Source: an uncultured Eubacteriales bacterium
Lineage (GTDB): Bacteria > Bacillota > Clostridia > Oscillospirales > Oscillospiraceae
Reading direction: 5' to 3'
DNA length: 24,821 nt
Assembly: GCA_905202605.1 (NCBI GenBank)
Contig: CAJKSU010000016.1
Location: 1-24,821, forward strand
The notes beneath the pieces are model-generated. The model worked only from the letters and a program-made list of their open reading frames with translations. It was not told the DNA's origin and did no database searches. A program made the translations under genes and the position numbers. Below, one piece after another: positions 1-7,511 of the stretch (its first letter is position 1; every line of letters begins with the position of its first letter).

Positions 1-141
1 GAAATGGCGCTACTCTATGATTTTATTGTGCTCATCGATACCCCGGAGCACGCCGTACACGCAATCGACAGCATTCTCACTGCTGAAAAGCTCCGCGCTG
101 ATAGACTGTCTGATTTGTTAAAAATGGAGGAATTATTATGA
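1..141 (+). CDS. gmk: Guanylate kinase, C-terminal end (partial)
   Basis: The window opens inside a reading frame of 46 codons that ends in TGA at 139-141. Its sequence (YDFIVLIDTPEHAVHAIDSI and onward to MEELL) resembles the end of guanylate kinase, where a YDY/YDF strand is followed by a helix with regularly spaced acidic residues. Guanylate kinase phosphorylates GMP to GDP in the cytoplasm. The P-loop and GMP-binding parts lie upstream, outside the window, so the call rests on this short tail plus context: rpoZ follows directly with an ATGA overlap (138-141), the usual gmk-rpoZ pairing in Firmicutes. The rpoZ ribosome binding site lies inside this frame, suggesting translational coupling. 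The 5' end is missing. Confidence 0.8.
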   Translation, partial: EMALLYDFIVLIDTPEHAVHAIDSILTAEKLRADRLSDLLKMEELL

Positions 142-347
142 TGCTCTATCCACCCGTGCCGCAGATGCTCAAAAGCGTTCCCAGCCGTTATCTGCTGGTC
201 AACGTCATTGCACGCCGGGCGCGTCAGGTTGCCATTGAGGAGGAGGAATTCAAGCTTCCTTCCGAGAAGATGGCGGTCAGCGAGGCCATTGATGAGATTG
301 CCGACGGCAAGATCGTAGCGGCTGTGAAGGAAGAATATCTGCGCTGA
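138..347 (+). CDS. rpoZ: DNA-directed RNA polymerase omega subunit
   Basis: This 69-residue protein has the length and pattern of a Firmicutes omega subunit. It begins with a PPVPQML segment, then SRYLLVNVIARRARQVA, which is the conserved omega core that wraps the C-terminal tail of beta-prime, followed by an acidic stretch and the AVSEAIDEIADGKI helix. Omega helps fold and assemble RNA polymerase. Two ATG codons stand in tandem at 138 and 141; the first overlaps the gmk stop as ATGA and lies 7 bases after GGAGG at 126-130, so either could be used. The gene follows gmk and precedes priA by 95 bases. That gap carries a hairpin but no intrinsic terminator. Confidence 0.93.
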   Translation: MMLYPPVPQMLKSVPSRYLLVNVIARRARQVAIEEEEFKLPSEKMAVSEAIDEIADGKIVAAVKEEYLR

Positions 348-370
348 GCAGTGGGCAGATGAAAACCCGC

Positions 371-417
371 AATGCCTCGCGCCGCATCTGGGTGGCAGGT
401 GTGCGGCGGGGGGCATT
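371..417 (+). other. Hairpin in the rpoZ-priA gap
   Basis: Left arm 371-386 and right arm 402-417 form a 16-position stem with one G-G mismatch and one G-U pair, around a 15-base loop. It is not followed by a T run (the next bases are TGCCG), so it does not look like an intrinsic terminator. It ends about 13 bases before the priA ribosome binding site at 431-435 and might reduce read-through or act as a processing site. The role is inference. Confidence 0.4.
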
Positions 418-442
418 TGCCGTATAGGGGGGAGGCGGCAGC

Positions 443-2902
443 TTGAATATCGCAAGAATCGTTGTGGCTGCCGCTGTGTACGCCATTGATAAGCCCTATG
501 ATTATCTGGTTCCTCCGGCACTGGAGGAACGCTGCATGGCGGGCGTGCGGGTTTCCGTTCCTTTTGGAATGGGAAACCGCCGCAGCGAGGGACTGGTCTT
601 AGCGGTGGAAACGCTGGAGTATCCCCCGGAGTACCCCCTCAAGCCGGTGGAGAGCGTATTGGATGAGCAGCCGGTGCTGGATGAAACCATGTTGCGGCTG
701 GCTGCGTTTCTGCGGGAGCGGTATTTTTGCACATTTTTTGACGCAGTGCGAGCGATGCTTCCGGCGGGACTGTGGTTCCATACAAAGAATCAGCTGGTGC
801 TGACGGCGGCAGGGGAAACGGCGGATTTTCCGGCGCGCTTTCCCAAAAGTCCACAGGCCGCGGCGCTGGGGCAGCAGCTTCAGGCACTGGGCGGCAGAGC
901 CGAACTGGACCAGCTGAAAAAATACATGGACAAGGATGCGCTGGAGGAGGGGCTTCGGCGGCTGCAAAACCGGAACTATGTGATCTCCGAGGGCAGTCTC
1001 ATCCGCAATGTTGGGGACAAGACCGAAAAGGTCGCTACCCTTGCGGTATCTCCTCAGGAGGCGGAGCGCTATGCAGCCACGAAAAAGCGTGCGCCCCTGC
1101 AAAAGGCGCTGCTGGAAATGCTGGCGGTGGTGGGCAGCTGTTCGGTGAAGGAGCTTTGCTATTTCACCGGCGCAGGCAATGCCACGGTGAATGCGCTGGA
1201 AAAGGCCGGGTATCTCACCCTGAGCCACCGGGAGGTATTCCGCAGGCCAAAGCTGGCGGATGGCGTCCCCGCCCCGGAGATCGTATTAAAGCCGGAGCAG
1301 CAGGCGGCCTATACGCAGCTTTCCGGCTATCTCACGGAGCCAAAGTCCGTGTCGCTGCTCTACGGCGTCACCGGCAGCGGCAAGACTATGGTGTATATCC
1401 GCCTGATCTCCAGTGTGCTGGAGATGGGGAAAACGGCGCTGGTGCTGGTGCCGGAGATCGCCCTGACCCCGCAGCTGCTGGAGAAATTCATGGGGCAGTT
1501 TGGGGATCGGGTTGCGGTGCTCCACAGCGCCCTTCAGACCGGGCAGCGCTACGACGAATGGAAGCGTGTTCGCTCCGGTCAGGCCACGGTGGTGGTGGGG
1601 ACCCGCTCGGCGGTGTTCGCCCCCCTTAAAAATCTCGGCCTGATCATTCTGGATGAGGAGCATGAGGGCAGTTATAAATCCGAAATGAACCCACGGTATC
1701 ATGCCAGAGAGGTCGCCATCTGGCGGGGTGCGAGAGAGGGGGCAGGCGTGATTCTCGGCTCCGCCACACCCAGCATTTCTACCATGTTTCTGGCAAAATC
1801 TGGGGTGTACCATCTGGTTACGCTCCGGCAGCGCTATAACGGCGGTGCGCTGCCCAGAGTCATCATGGCGGACATGAAGCAGGAGCTTCAGGCGGGCAAC
1901 GCCACCTCCATCAGCGAAACTTTGCGGCTGGAGATGGAGCAGAATTTTCGGGCCGGACAGCAGACGATTCTGTATCTCAACCGCCGTGGAGCCAGCCGAA
2001 CCATGCTCTGCCCCATCTGCGGACATGTCCCCGGCTGTCCCCGGTGCAGCGTCAGCCTGACCTATCACTCCGCCAATGACCGGCTCATGTGCCACTACTG
2101 CGGCTACTCCGAACCGGCAACGGGAAGCTGCCCGGAATGCGGCACCGCCTATCGGCAGGTGGGTACCGGCACCCAGCGGGTGGAGCAGGAACTCAAGGCC
2201 CTGTGGCCACAGGTGAAAACTATCCGCATGGATGCGGATACCGTCAGCGCCTCCAATCCCCATGAGGCGATTTTAGATCGGTTCCAGAAGGAAAAGATCC
2301 CGGTGCTTATCGGCACCCAGATGGTCGCCAAGGGGCTGAATTTCCCCAATGTGACGCTGGTGGGGGTACTGGATGGAGACAGCTCCCTGTATACCGATGA
2401 CTATCGGGCGGCGGAAAACACCTTCTCCAAAATCACGCAGGTGGTAGGACGAGCCGGACGAGGCACTGCGGCAGGCCGTGCGGTGATTCAGACCATGACC
2501 CCGGAGAATCAGGTGCTGTTGCAGGCCGCCAGTCAGGACTATGACGCCTTTTATGAAACGGAGCTGCCCCTGCGGCAGCTGCAGGGCTGTCCGCCCTATG
2601 GTGACGTGCTGGTGGTGAGCTTCTTGGCGGGCTTTGAGCGGGACGCCGCCAATGGGGCCATGCGCTTCCGGGAGGCATTGGAGGCAAATCTCCGGAATTA
2701 TCAGGGCTCCCGTCTTATGGTCATGGGGCCGACCCCCGCCAGAGTGGTGCGGGTCATGAACCGCTACCGCTATCAGCTGACGCTGCTTGGAAAAAACACC
2801 AGACCCCTTCGGAACATTCTTTCGAGCCTGATGGTCTGGTTTAAGAAGGATATCGCAAATAAAACAATTTCTGTGTCCGTGGACGTGAACCCCATGGACT
2901 GA
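443..2902 (+). CDS. priA: Primosomal protein N', replication restart helicase PriA
   Basis: PriA is a 3'-to-5' superfamily 2 helicase that recognises stalled forks and reloads the replicative helicase. The 819-residue product matches the family length. An N-terminal 3'-DNA-binding domain (about 1-100) starts IARIVVAAAVYAIDKPYDYL. The helicase core follows, with Walker A GVTGSGKT near residue 308 and Walker B/motif II LDEEHEGSYK near 403. Eight cysteines in CPICG, CPRC, CHYCG and CPECG (about 523-566) form the paired zinc-binding insert, and motif V/VI lies in GTQMVAKGLNFPNV and QVVGRAGRG. The start is TTG at 443, supported by GGAGG at 431-435 and by the N-terminus beginning directly with the conserved strand. 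In B. subtilis coaBC lies between rpoZ and priA; here it is absent. The gap to def is 16 bases. Confidence 0.96.
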   Translation: MNIARIVVAAAVYAIDKPYDYLVPPALEERCMAGVRVSVPFGMGNRRSEGLVLAVETLEYPPEYPLKPVESVLDEQPVLDETMLRLAAFLRERYFCTFFDAVRAMLPAGLWFHTKNQLVLTAAGETADFPARFPKSPQAAALGQQLQALGGRAELDQLKKYMDKDALEEGLRRLQNRNYVISEGSLIRNVGDKTEKVATLAVSPQEAERYAATKKRAPLQKALLEMLAVVGSCSVKELCYFTGAGNATVNALEKAGYLTLSHREVFRRPKLADGVPAPEIVLKPEQQAAYTQLSGYLTEPKSVSLLYGVTGSGKTMVYIRLISSVLEMGKTALVLVPEIALTPQLLEKFMGQFGDRVAVLHSALQTGQRYDEWKRVRSGQATVVVGTRSAVFAPLKNLGLIILDEEHEGSYKSEMNPRYHAREVAIWRGAREGAGVILGSATPSISTMFLAKSGVYHLVTLRQRYNGGALPRVIMADMKQELQAGNATSISETLRLEMEQNFRAGQQTILYLNRRGASRTMLCPICGHVPGCPRCSVSLTYHSANDRLMCHYCGYSEPATGSCPECGTAYRQVGTGTQRVEQELKALWPQVKTIRMDADTVSASNPHEAILDRFQKEKIPVLIGTQMVAKGLNFPNVTLVGVLDGDSSLYTDDYRAAENTFSKITQVVGRAGRGTAAGRAVIQTMTPENQVLLQAASQDYDAFYETELPLRQLQGCPPYGDVLVVSFLAGFERDAANGAMRFREALEANLRNYQGSRLMVMGPTPARVVRVMNRYRYQLTLLGKNTRPLRNILSSLMVWFKKDIANKTISVSVDVNPMD

Positions 2903-2918
2903 TCGGGAGGAAACTATA

Positions 2919-3443
2919 ATGGCACTGAGAACGATTTTGAAAAAAGATACCGATGAGGAGAGCCTGAGAAAGAAGTCCCGTCCGGTGACGGTTTTCGACA
3001 AGCGGCTGCATACCATGATCGACGATATGGTGGACACCCTGAAGGATTCCGGCGGCGTTGGCCTTGCCGCTCCGCAGGTGGGCATTCTCCGCCGGATCGT
3101 GGTCATTGAAAAGGAGGACGGCACCATTCTGGAGCTGGTCAACCCGGAGGTCATCGACACGCAGGGCGAGCAGGAGGGGCTGGAGGGCTGCCTGAGCCTG
3201 CCCGGCGTATGGGGCGTGGTAAAGCGTCCCATGACCGTGACGGTGCGCGCCATGGATCGGAACGGCAATGTGTTTACCGACACCGATTCCGGCCTGATCG
3301 GGCGCTGCTTTGTCCATGAGTGCGAGCATCTTGACGGCATCCTGTTCGTAGACCGGGCCTCCAAGATCCTCACCGAGGAGGAGCTGCAGGAGATGGAGGC
3401 GGCCGGAGAGCCGGAGCCGGGCAGCGAGGAGGAAGAAGCTTGA
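2919..3443 (+). CDS. def: Peptide deformylase
   Basis: Peptide deformylase removes the formyl group from the N-terminal methionine of nascent proteins at the ribosome exit. All three family motifs are visible in this 174-residue protein: motif 1 GVGLAAPQVG, motif 2 EGCLSLPGV with metal ligand C91, and motif 3 HECEHLDG with ligands H133 and H137 and catalytic E134. The C-terminus carries an acidic tail (EPEPGSEEEEA). The ATG at 2919 has GGGAGG a few bases upstream. The stop overlaps the TTG start of fmt as TTGA (3440-3443), so the enzyme that removes formyl and the one that adds it to Met-tRNA are probably coupled in translation. This def-fmt pairing is widespread in bacteria. Confidence 0.97.
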   Translation: MALRTILKKDTDEESLRKKSRPVTVFDKRLHTMIDDMVDTLKDSGGVGLAAPQVGILRRIVVIEKEDGTILELVNPEVIDTQGEQEGLEGCLSLPGVWGVVKRPMTVTVRAMDRNGNVFTDTDSGLIGRCFVHECEHLDGILFVDRASKILTEEELQEMEAAGEPEPGSEEEEA

Positions 3444-4363
3444 GAATTGTCTACATGGGTACCCCGGAGATCGCACGGGCATGTCTGGAGCGGATTTATG
3501 CGGACGGGCATGAAATTGCCGCCGTCTATACCAAAATCGACACCCCCAAGAACCGGGGCATGAAGCTGACCGCCTCCCCGGTGAAGGAGTTTGCGGTGGA
3601 AAAGGGCATTCCTGTGATCCAGCCCCGGAGCTTCCGGGACGAGGCGGTGGTAGAGCAGCTGCGCCAGCTCCAGCCGGAGCTGATCTGCGTGGTGGCCTAT
3701 GGAAAAATTTTGCCCCAGACGGTGCTGGACATTCCCAGGTACGGCTGCATCAACATCCACGCCAGCCTTTTGCCCCATCTTCGGGGCGCAGGTCCCATTC
3801 AGTGGAGTATTCTGAATGGAGAATCCGAAACCGGCGTGACCGCCATGTATCTCTCCGCCGGGATGGACGAGGGGGACATGATCGACCGGATCGTAACCCC
3901 CATCGAGGATACGGATACCACCGAAACTCTGACAAAAAAGCTGTCGGAAACCGGCGCGGAGCTGCTTAGCCGCACGGTCACCGCCATTGGAAACGGCACG
4001 GCACAGCGCACCCCTCAGGATGCGGACAAGGCCACCTATGCCCCCATGCTGAACAAGGACATGTCGCCCATCGACTGGAACAAGTCTCCCAGAGAGATCT
4101 CCTGTCAGGTACGGGGGTTGATCCCGTGGCCGGTTGCTACCATGGAGCTGGGCGGGAAGCCCTGTAAGGTCTTTTCCGTCCGTCCAGTGGAGAAAACCAC
4201 GGAAAAAGCCCCCGGAACCCCGGTGGCGGTCACCAAGAAGGGGCTGGAAATGGCCTGCGGCGGCGGAAGCGTGCTGCTGGTGGAGGAGGTTCAGGCTCAG
4301 GGCGGCAAGCGGATGCGTTGCGCCGACTATCTCCGGGGCCATCCCATTACCATAGAAGACTAA
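3440..4363 (+). CDS. fmt: Methionyl-tRNA formyltransferase
   Basis: Fmt transfers a formyl group from 10-formyl-tetrahydrofolate to Met-tRNA(fMet), making the initiator tRNA. The 307-residue product begins MRIVYMGTPEIA, the conserved first strand. The catalytic triad is in place: N105 and H107 in INIHASLLPHLRGAGPIQWS, and D143 in SAGMDEGDMI, each one position before E. coli N106, H108 and D144. The second domain, an OB-fold-like tRNA-binding part, covers roughly residues 205-307. The start is TTG within the TTGA overlap with def, preceded by GAGGAGGA. rsmB follows after 12 bases. Confidence 0.96.
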   Translation: MRIVYMGTPEIARACLERIYADGHEIAAVYTKIDTPKNRGMKLTASPVKEFAVEKGIPVIQPRSFRDEAVVEQLRQLQPELICVVAYGKILPQTVLDIPRYGCINIHASLLPHLRGAGPIQWSILNGESETGVTAMYLSAGMDEGDMIDRIVTPIEDTDTTETLTKKLSETGAELLSRTVTAIGNGTAQRTPQDADKATYAPMLNKDMSPIDWNKSPREISCQVRGLIPWPVATMELGGKPCKVFSVRPVEKTTEKAPGTPVAVTKKGLEMACGGGSVLLVEEVQAQGGKRMRCADYLRGHPITIED

Positions 4364-4375
4364 GGAGCGAAGCAT

Positions 4376-5677
4376 ATGCCTGCAAGAGAAGCGGCGCTGA
4401 AGGCGCTGAAAATCTGCCGTACTAAAGGCGGCTGGTCGGATGCGGTATTGAAGGATCAGATCGCACGGGCGCAGCTTAGCCGCAAGGACGCTGCCCTCTG
4501 TACCACCCTGTGCTGCGGCGTATTGCAGAATCAGGCGCTGCTGGATTATTATATCGACGACTTTCTCACCGGGCGGAAGCATTTGCAGCCCGCTCTGCGG
4601 GATATCCTCCGGCTGGCGGTCTATCAGATCACCATGCTGGATCGGGTGCCGGACGCCGCAGCGGTGAATGAAGCGGTGAAGCAGGCAAAATCCCAGTTTT
4701 CCCAGCGGGAGGCGGGGCTTTGCAACGCCGTACTGCGGAATATGCTCCGGAACAAGGACACCTTGACCCCGCCTGCGGACTATGCCGTTCGCTACAGCCA
4801 CCCCGCCGAGCTGGTTGACCTCATGAAGCAGTCAGTGGGAAGGCAGCTGGGAATCATTCTGGCGGCGGACAACAGCCAGCCGGAGACGTGCATTCAGGTG
4901 AATACCCTGAAAACGGACGCCGAGACGCTGAAAGGCATACTGGAAGGGCAGGGCGCTTCGCTGGAAGCCCACCCGTGGCTCCCCGGATGTTTCCTGTTAA
5001 AGGGTGCGGGGGATATTGCCCGGCTGGACGCCTTCCGGGACGGGCTGTTTCAGGTGCAGGACCCGGCGGCACGGCTGTCGGTGGACGTGATGGGGCTTGC
5101 GCCCGGCATGCGGGTGCTGGATCTCTGCGCCGCCCCCGGCGGGAAATCCATGGCTGCCGCCATGCACATGGAAAATCAGGGGGAGATCCTCTCCTGCGAT
5201 GTCCATGGGGGGAAGCTGCCCCAGATTACGGCGGCAGCGGAGCGGCTGGGGGTCACCATCGTCCGCACCATGGAAAACAATGCGTCGGCCTTCCGTCCGG
5301 AGTGGGAAAACGGCTTTGACGCGGTGATTGCCGATGTACCCTGCTCCGGACTGGGCGTGATCCGGAAAAAGCCGGATATCCGCTATAAAAACCTTTCGGA
5401 GATCGAGCAGCTTCCGGCGCTCCAGCGTAAGATTCTGGAGCAGAGCGGACGCTATGTCCGTCCCGGCGGCGTGCTGCTCTACAGCACCTGTACGATTTTA
5501 AAGCGGGAAAATGAGGCGGTGGCGGAGGATTTCCTCTCTGACCACGGTGAGTTTTCACCGGAAGCCCTCACGCTTCCCACAGAGCTATCCGAGACGAAGC
5601 CGGGCATGCTGAGCCTGTATCAGGGCGTCCATGCCTGCGACGGCTTCTTTCTGTGTAAAATGAGGAAACAGTCATGA
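4376..5677 (+). CDS. rsmB: 16S rRNA (cytosine(967)-C(5))-methyltransferase
   Basis: This 433-residue protein is a NusB-domain/methyltransferase fusion typical of RsmB (Sun). Residues about 1-130 form the helical NusB-like RNA-binding domain (AREAALKALKIC, then DAAAVNEAVKQAK). The Rossmann methyltransferase follows with SAM-binding LDLCAAPGGKS. Two conserved cysteines are visible: C323 in DVPCSGLG and C372 in YSTCTI, one forming the covalent intermediate with C5 of cytosine and the other releasing the product. It methylates C967 of 16S rRNA in the cytoplasm. The ATG at 4376 follows AAGGAG, and the stop overlaps the rlmN start as ATGA (5674-5677). Confidence 0.96.
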   Translation: MPAREAALKALKICRTKGGWSDAVLKDQIARAQLSRKDAALCTTLCCGVLQNQALLDYYIDDFLTGRKHLQPALRDILRLAVYQITMLDRVPDAAAVNEAVKQAKSQFSQREAGLCNAVLRNMLRNKDTLTPPADYAVRYSHPAELVDLMKQSVGRQLGIILAADNSQPETCIQVNTLKTDAETLKGILEGQGASLEAHPWLPGCFLLKGAGDIARLDAFRDGLFQVQDPAARLSVDVMGLAPGMRVLDLCAAPGGKSMAAAMHMENQGEILSCDVHGGKLPQITAAAERLGVTIVRTMENNASAFRPEWENGFDAVIADVPCSGLGVIRKKPDIRYKNLSEIEQLPALQRKILEQSGRYVRPGGVLLYSTCTILKRENEAVAEDFLSDHGEFSPEALTLPTELSETKPGMLSLYQGVHACDGFFLCKMRKQS

Positions 5678-6729
5678 AACAGGACATAAAATCCATGAAT
5701 CTTTCGGAGCTGGAAACGGCCTTTCTTGCCATGGGAGAGAAGAAATTCCGTGCGGGGCAGGTGTTTTCGTGGCTGCAAAAGGGCGCGGAATCCTTTGATG
5801 AAATGACCAATCTTTCCAAAGAGCTTCGCACCCGACTTCAGGCGGAATTTGACCTGACGCCGCCGCAGGTGGTGCGGAAGCAGGTCAGCCAGAAGGACGG
5901 TACCATTAAGTATCTCTGGCGGCTCCGGGACGGCAACTGCGTGGAAACGGTGCTGATGCGCTATAAATACGGCAATACCGTCTGCGTGTCCTCCGAGGTG
6001 GGCTGCGCCATGGGCTGCGCCTTCTGCGCCTCCACCCTTGGGGGACTGGTGCGGCGGCTGACTGCCGGAGAGATTCTGGATCAGGTGATGTTTACCCAGA
6101 AGGACAGCGGGCAGAAGATCTCCCACATCGTCCTCATGGGCATCGGCGAGCCGCTGGACAATTTTGACGCAGTGATGCGCTTTCTGGAGCTGGTGAATGA
6201 CCCCGGTGGAATGAACATTTCCATGCGGCATATCTCACTTTCTACCTGCGGACTTACAGAAAGAATTGACAAACTGGCCTCTCTTCATTTACAATTAACC
6301 TTGTCTGTATCTCTGCATGCTCCGGATGATGAAACCCGCAGTAAAATCATGCCGGTGAACCGGCGCTATGGGGTGGAGCCGCTGATGGCGGCCTGCCGGA
6401 GATACTATGAAACCACCGGACGGCGGATCTCCTTTGAATACGCCATGATCCGGGATGTCAACGATACGCCGAAGCATGCGGCACAGTTGTGCCGGCTGCT
6501 ATCGGGGATGGGGGCGCATGTGAACATGATCCCCCTGAACAACGTGGAGGAAAGCCCGTTGAAGCCCTCCACAAAGCAAACCATCCGGCAGTTCCAGCAG
6601 ACGCTGGAAAACGCCGGGATCACCGCCACGGTGCGAAGAAGTCTGGGCGGCGATATTGACGCATCCTGCGGTCAGCTGCGGCGGAAGCAGCAGCTGAGGG
6701 AGATGCACGGGCAGGAGGGAGATCGGTAA
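5674..6729 (+). CDS. rlmN: 23S rRNA (adenine(2503)-C(2))-methyltransferase, radical SAM
   Basis: RlmN is a radical SAM enzyme that methylates C2 of A2503 in 23S rRNA, near the peptidyl transferase centre, and in some species A37 of tRNAs. The 351-residue product has the 4Fe-4S CxxxCxxC motif at C111, C115 and C118 (CAMGCAFCAS), the GIGEPLDNFDAV segment, and the C-terminal C332 in DIDASCGQLR that forms the protein-RNA intermediate. No feature of the antibiotic-resistance paralogue Cfr stands out, and the housekeeping context argues for RlmN. Its start overlaps the rsmB stop, and its TAA shares one base with the ATG of the phosphatase gene at 6729. Confidence 0.96.
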   Translation: MKQDIKSMNLSELETAFLAMGEKKFRAGQVFSWLQKGAESFDEMTNLSKELRTRLQAEFDLTPPQVVRKQVSQKDGTIKYLWRLRDGNCVETVLMRYKYGNTVCVSSEVGCAMGCAFCASTLGGLVRRLTAGEILDQVMFTQKDSGQKISHIVLMGIGEPLDNFDAVMRFLELVNDPGGMNISMRHISLSTCGLTERIDKLASLHLQLTLSVSLHAPDDETRSKIMPVNRRYGVEPLMAACRRYYETTGRRISFEYAMIRDVNDTPKHAAQLCRLLSGMGAHVNMIPLNNVEESPLKPSTKQTIRQFQQTLENAGITATVRRSLGGDIDASCGQLRRKQQLREMHGQEGDR

Positions 6730-7460
6730 TGGAAATCTGGGGCGCAACAGATCAGGGGATGGTTCGCAAGCAGAATCAGGACACTTTCCGGTTTGTAGAG
6801 CTGGGCGGCGATCAGTATCTGGCTGTGGTCTGTGACGGCATGGGCGGCGCAAAGTCCGGCGATGTGGCGTCAAGGCTGGCGGCGGAGGTATTTGAAGAGG
6901 ATGTGCGCCAGAGCACCATGCCGGATATGGAGCAGCCGGACATCGTAAAGATGCTGGTGGGCGCAGTAAAAAGCGCAAACCGGGCCGTCTATGAGCAGAG
7001 CCTGCTCAGCCCGGACTTTAAGGGTATGGGAACCACGCTGGTTTCCGTATTCCTACAGGGGGATGCGGCGTACATCATCAATGTGGGCGACAGCCGGTGC
7101 TACTATCTCTCCGACGGGGACGTATCTCAGGTCACGGAGGATCACTCCGTGGTGGGGCTGATGGTGGCGCGGGGGCAGATCAGCGAGGAGCAGGCCCGTA
7201 CCCATCCCAATAAAAATCTGATTACCCGCGCGGTGGGAACGGAGCCGCAGGTGGAATGCGACTGCTTCTATCTGGGGCTGGAGCCGGGGGAATATCTCCT
7301 GCTCTGCTCGGACGGCCTTTCCAATATGGTCACCCGTCCGGAGATGCTCTATGAGATCACCCATGCGGAAAACGGCACCGAGTGCTGCCTGCGGCTGATT
7401 GAAATTGCAAAGAACCGGGGCGCACCGGATAATGTGACCGTGGTGCTGATTTCCTATTGA
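6729..7460 (+). CDS. stp: PP2C-family protein serine/threonine phosphatase
   Basis: This is a 243-residue Stp/PrpC-type metal-dependent phosphatase that reverses phosphorylation by the PASTA kinase encoded next to it. The PP2C motifs appear in order: RKQNQDTF near the N-terminus, the metal-binding VVCDGMGG, GMGTTLV, INVGDSRCYYL, TEDHSVVGLMV, LITRAVG, LLLCSDGLSNMV and a final GAPDNVTVVLI. There is no membrane segment, so it should be cytoplasmic. Its ATG shares a base with the rlmN stop. A 51-base gap with a short AGGGAG-containing stretch leads into the kinase gene. The phosphatase-kinase pairing is standard in Firmicutes (prpC-prkC). Confidence 0.95.
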   Translation: MEIWGATDQGMVRKQNQDTFRFVELGGDQYLAVVCDGMGGAKSGDVASRLAAEVFEEDVRQSTMPDMEQPDIVKMLVGAVKSANRAVYEQSLLSPDFKGMGTTLVSVFLQGDAAYIINVGDSRCYYLSDGDVSQVTEDHSVVGLMVARGQISEEQARTHPNKNLITRAVGTEPQVECDCFYLGLEPGEYLLLCSDGLSNMVTRPEMLYEITHAENGTECCLRLIEIAKNRGAPDNVTVVLISY

Positions 7461-7511
7461 GCGCCGCTGCGGATCAAAACGAACGATATCATTGCCTAGG
7501 GAGCGATGTGA

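Noticed and set aside
2273..4801. Very long open frame (842 codons) on the - strand opposite priA, def, fmt and rsmB
   Set aside because: It runs antisense to four well-supported genes, spans their junctions, and its translation is rich in His, Arg, Pro and Gln without motifs. It is a by-product of GC-rich codon use.
5674..6729. Cfr-type antibiotic resistance methyltransferase
   Set aside because: The gene lies in the conserved housekeeping operon and has the usual RlmN length and motifs.
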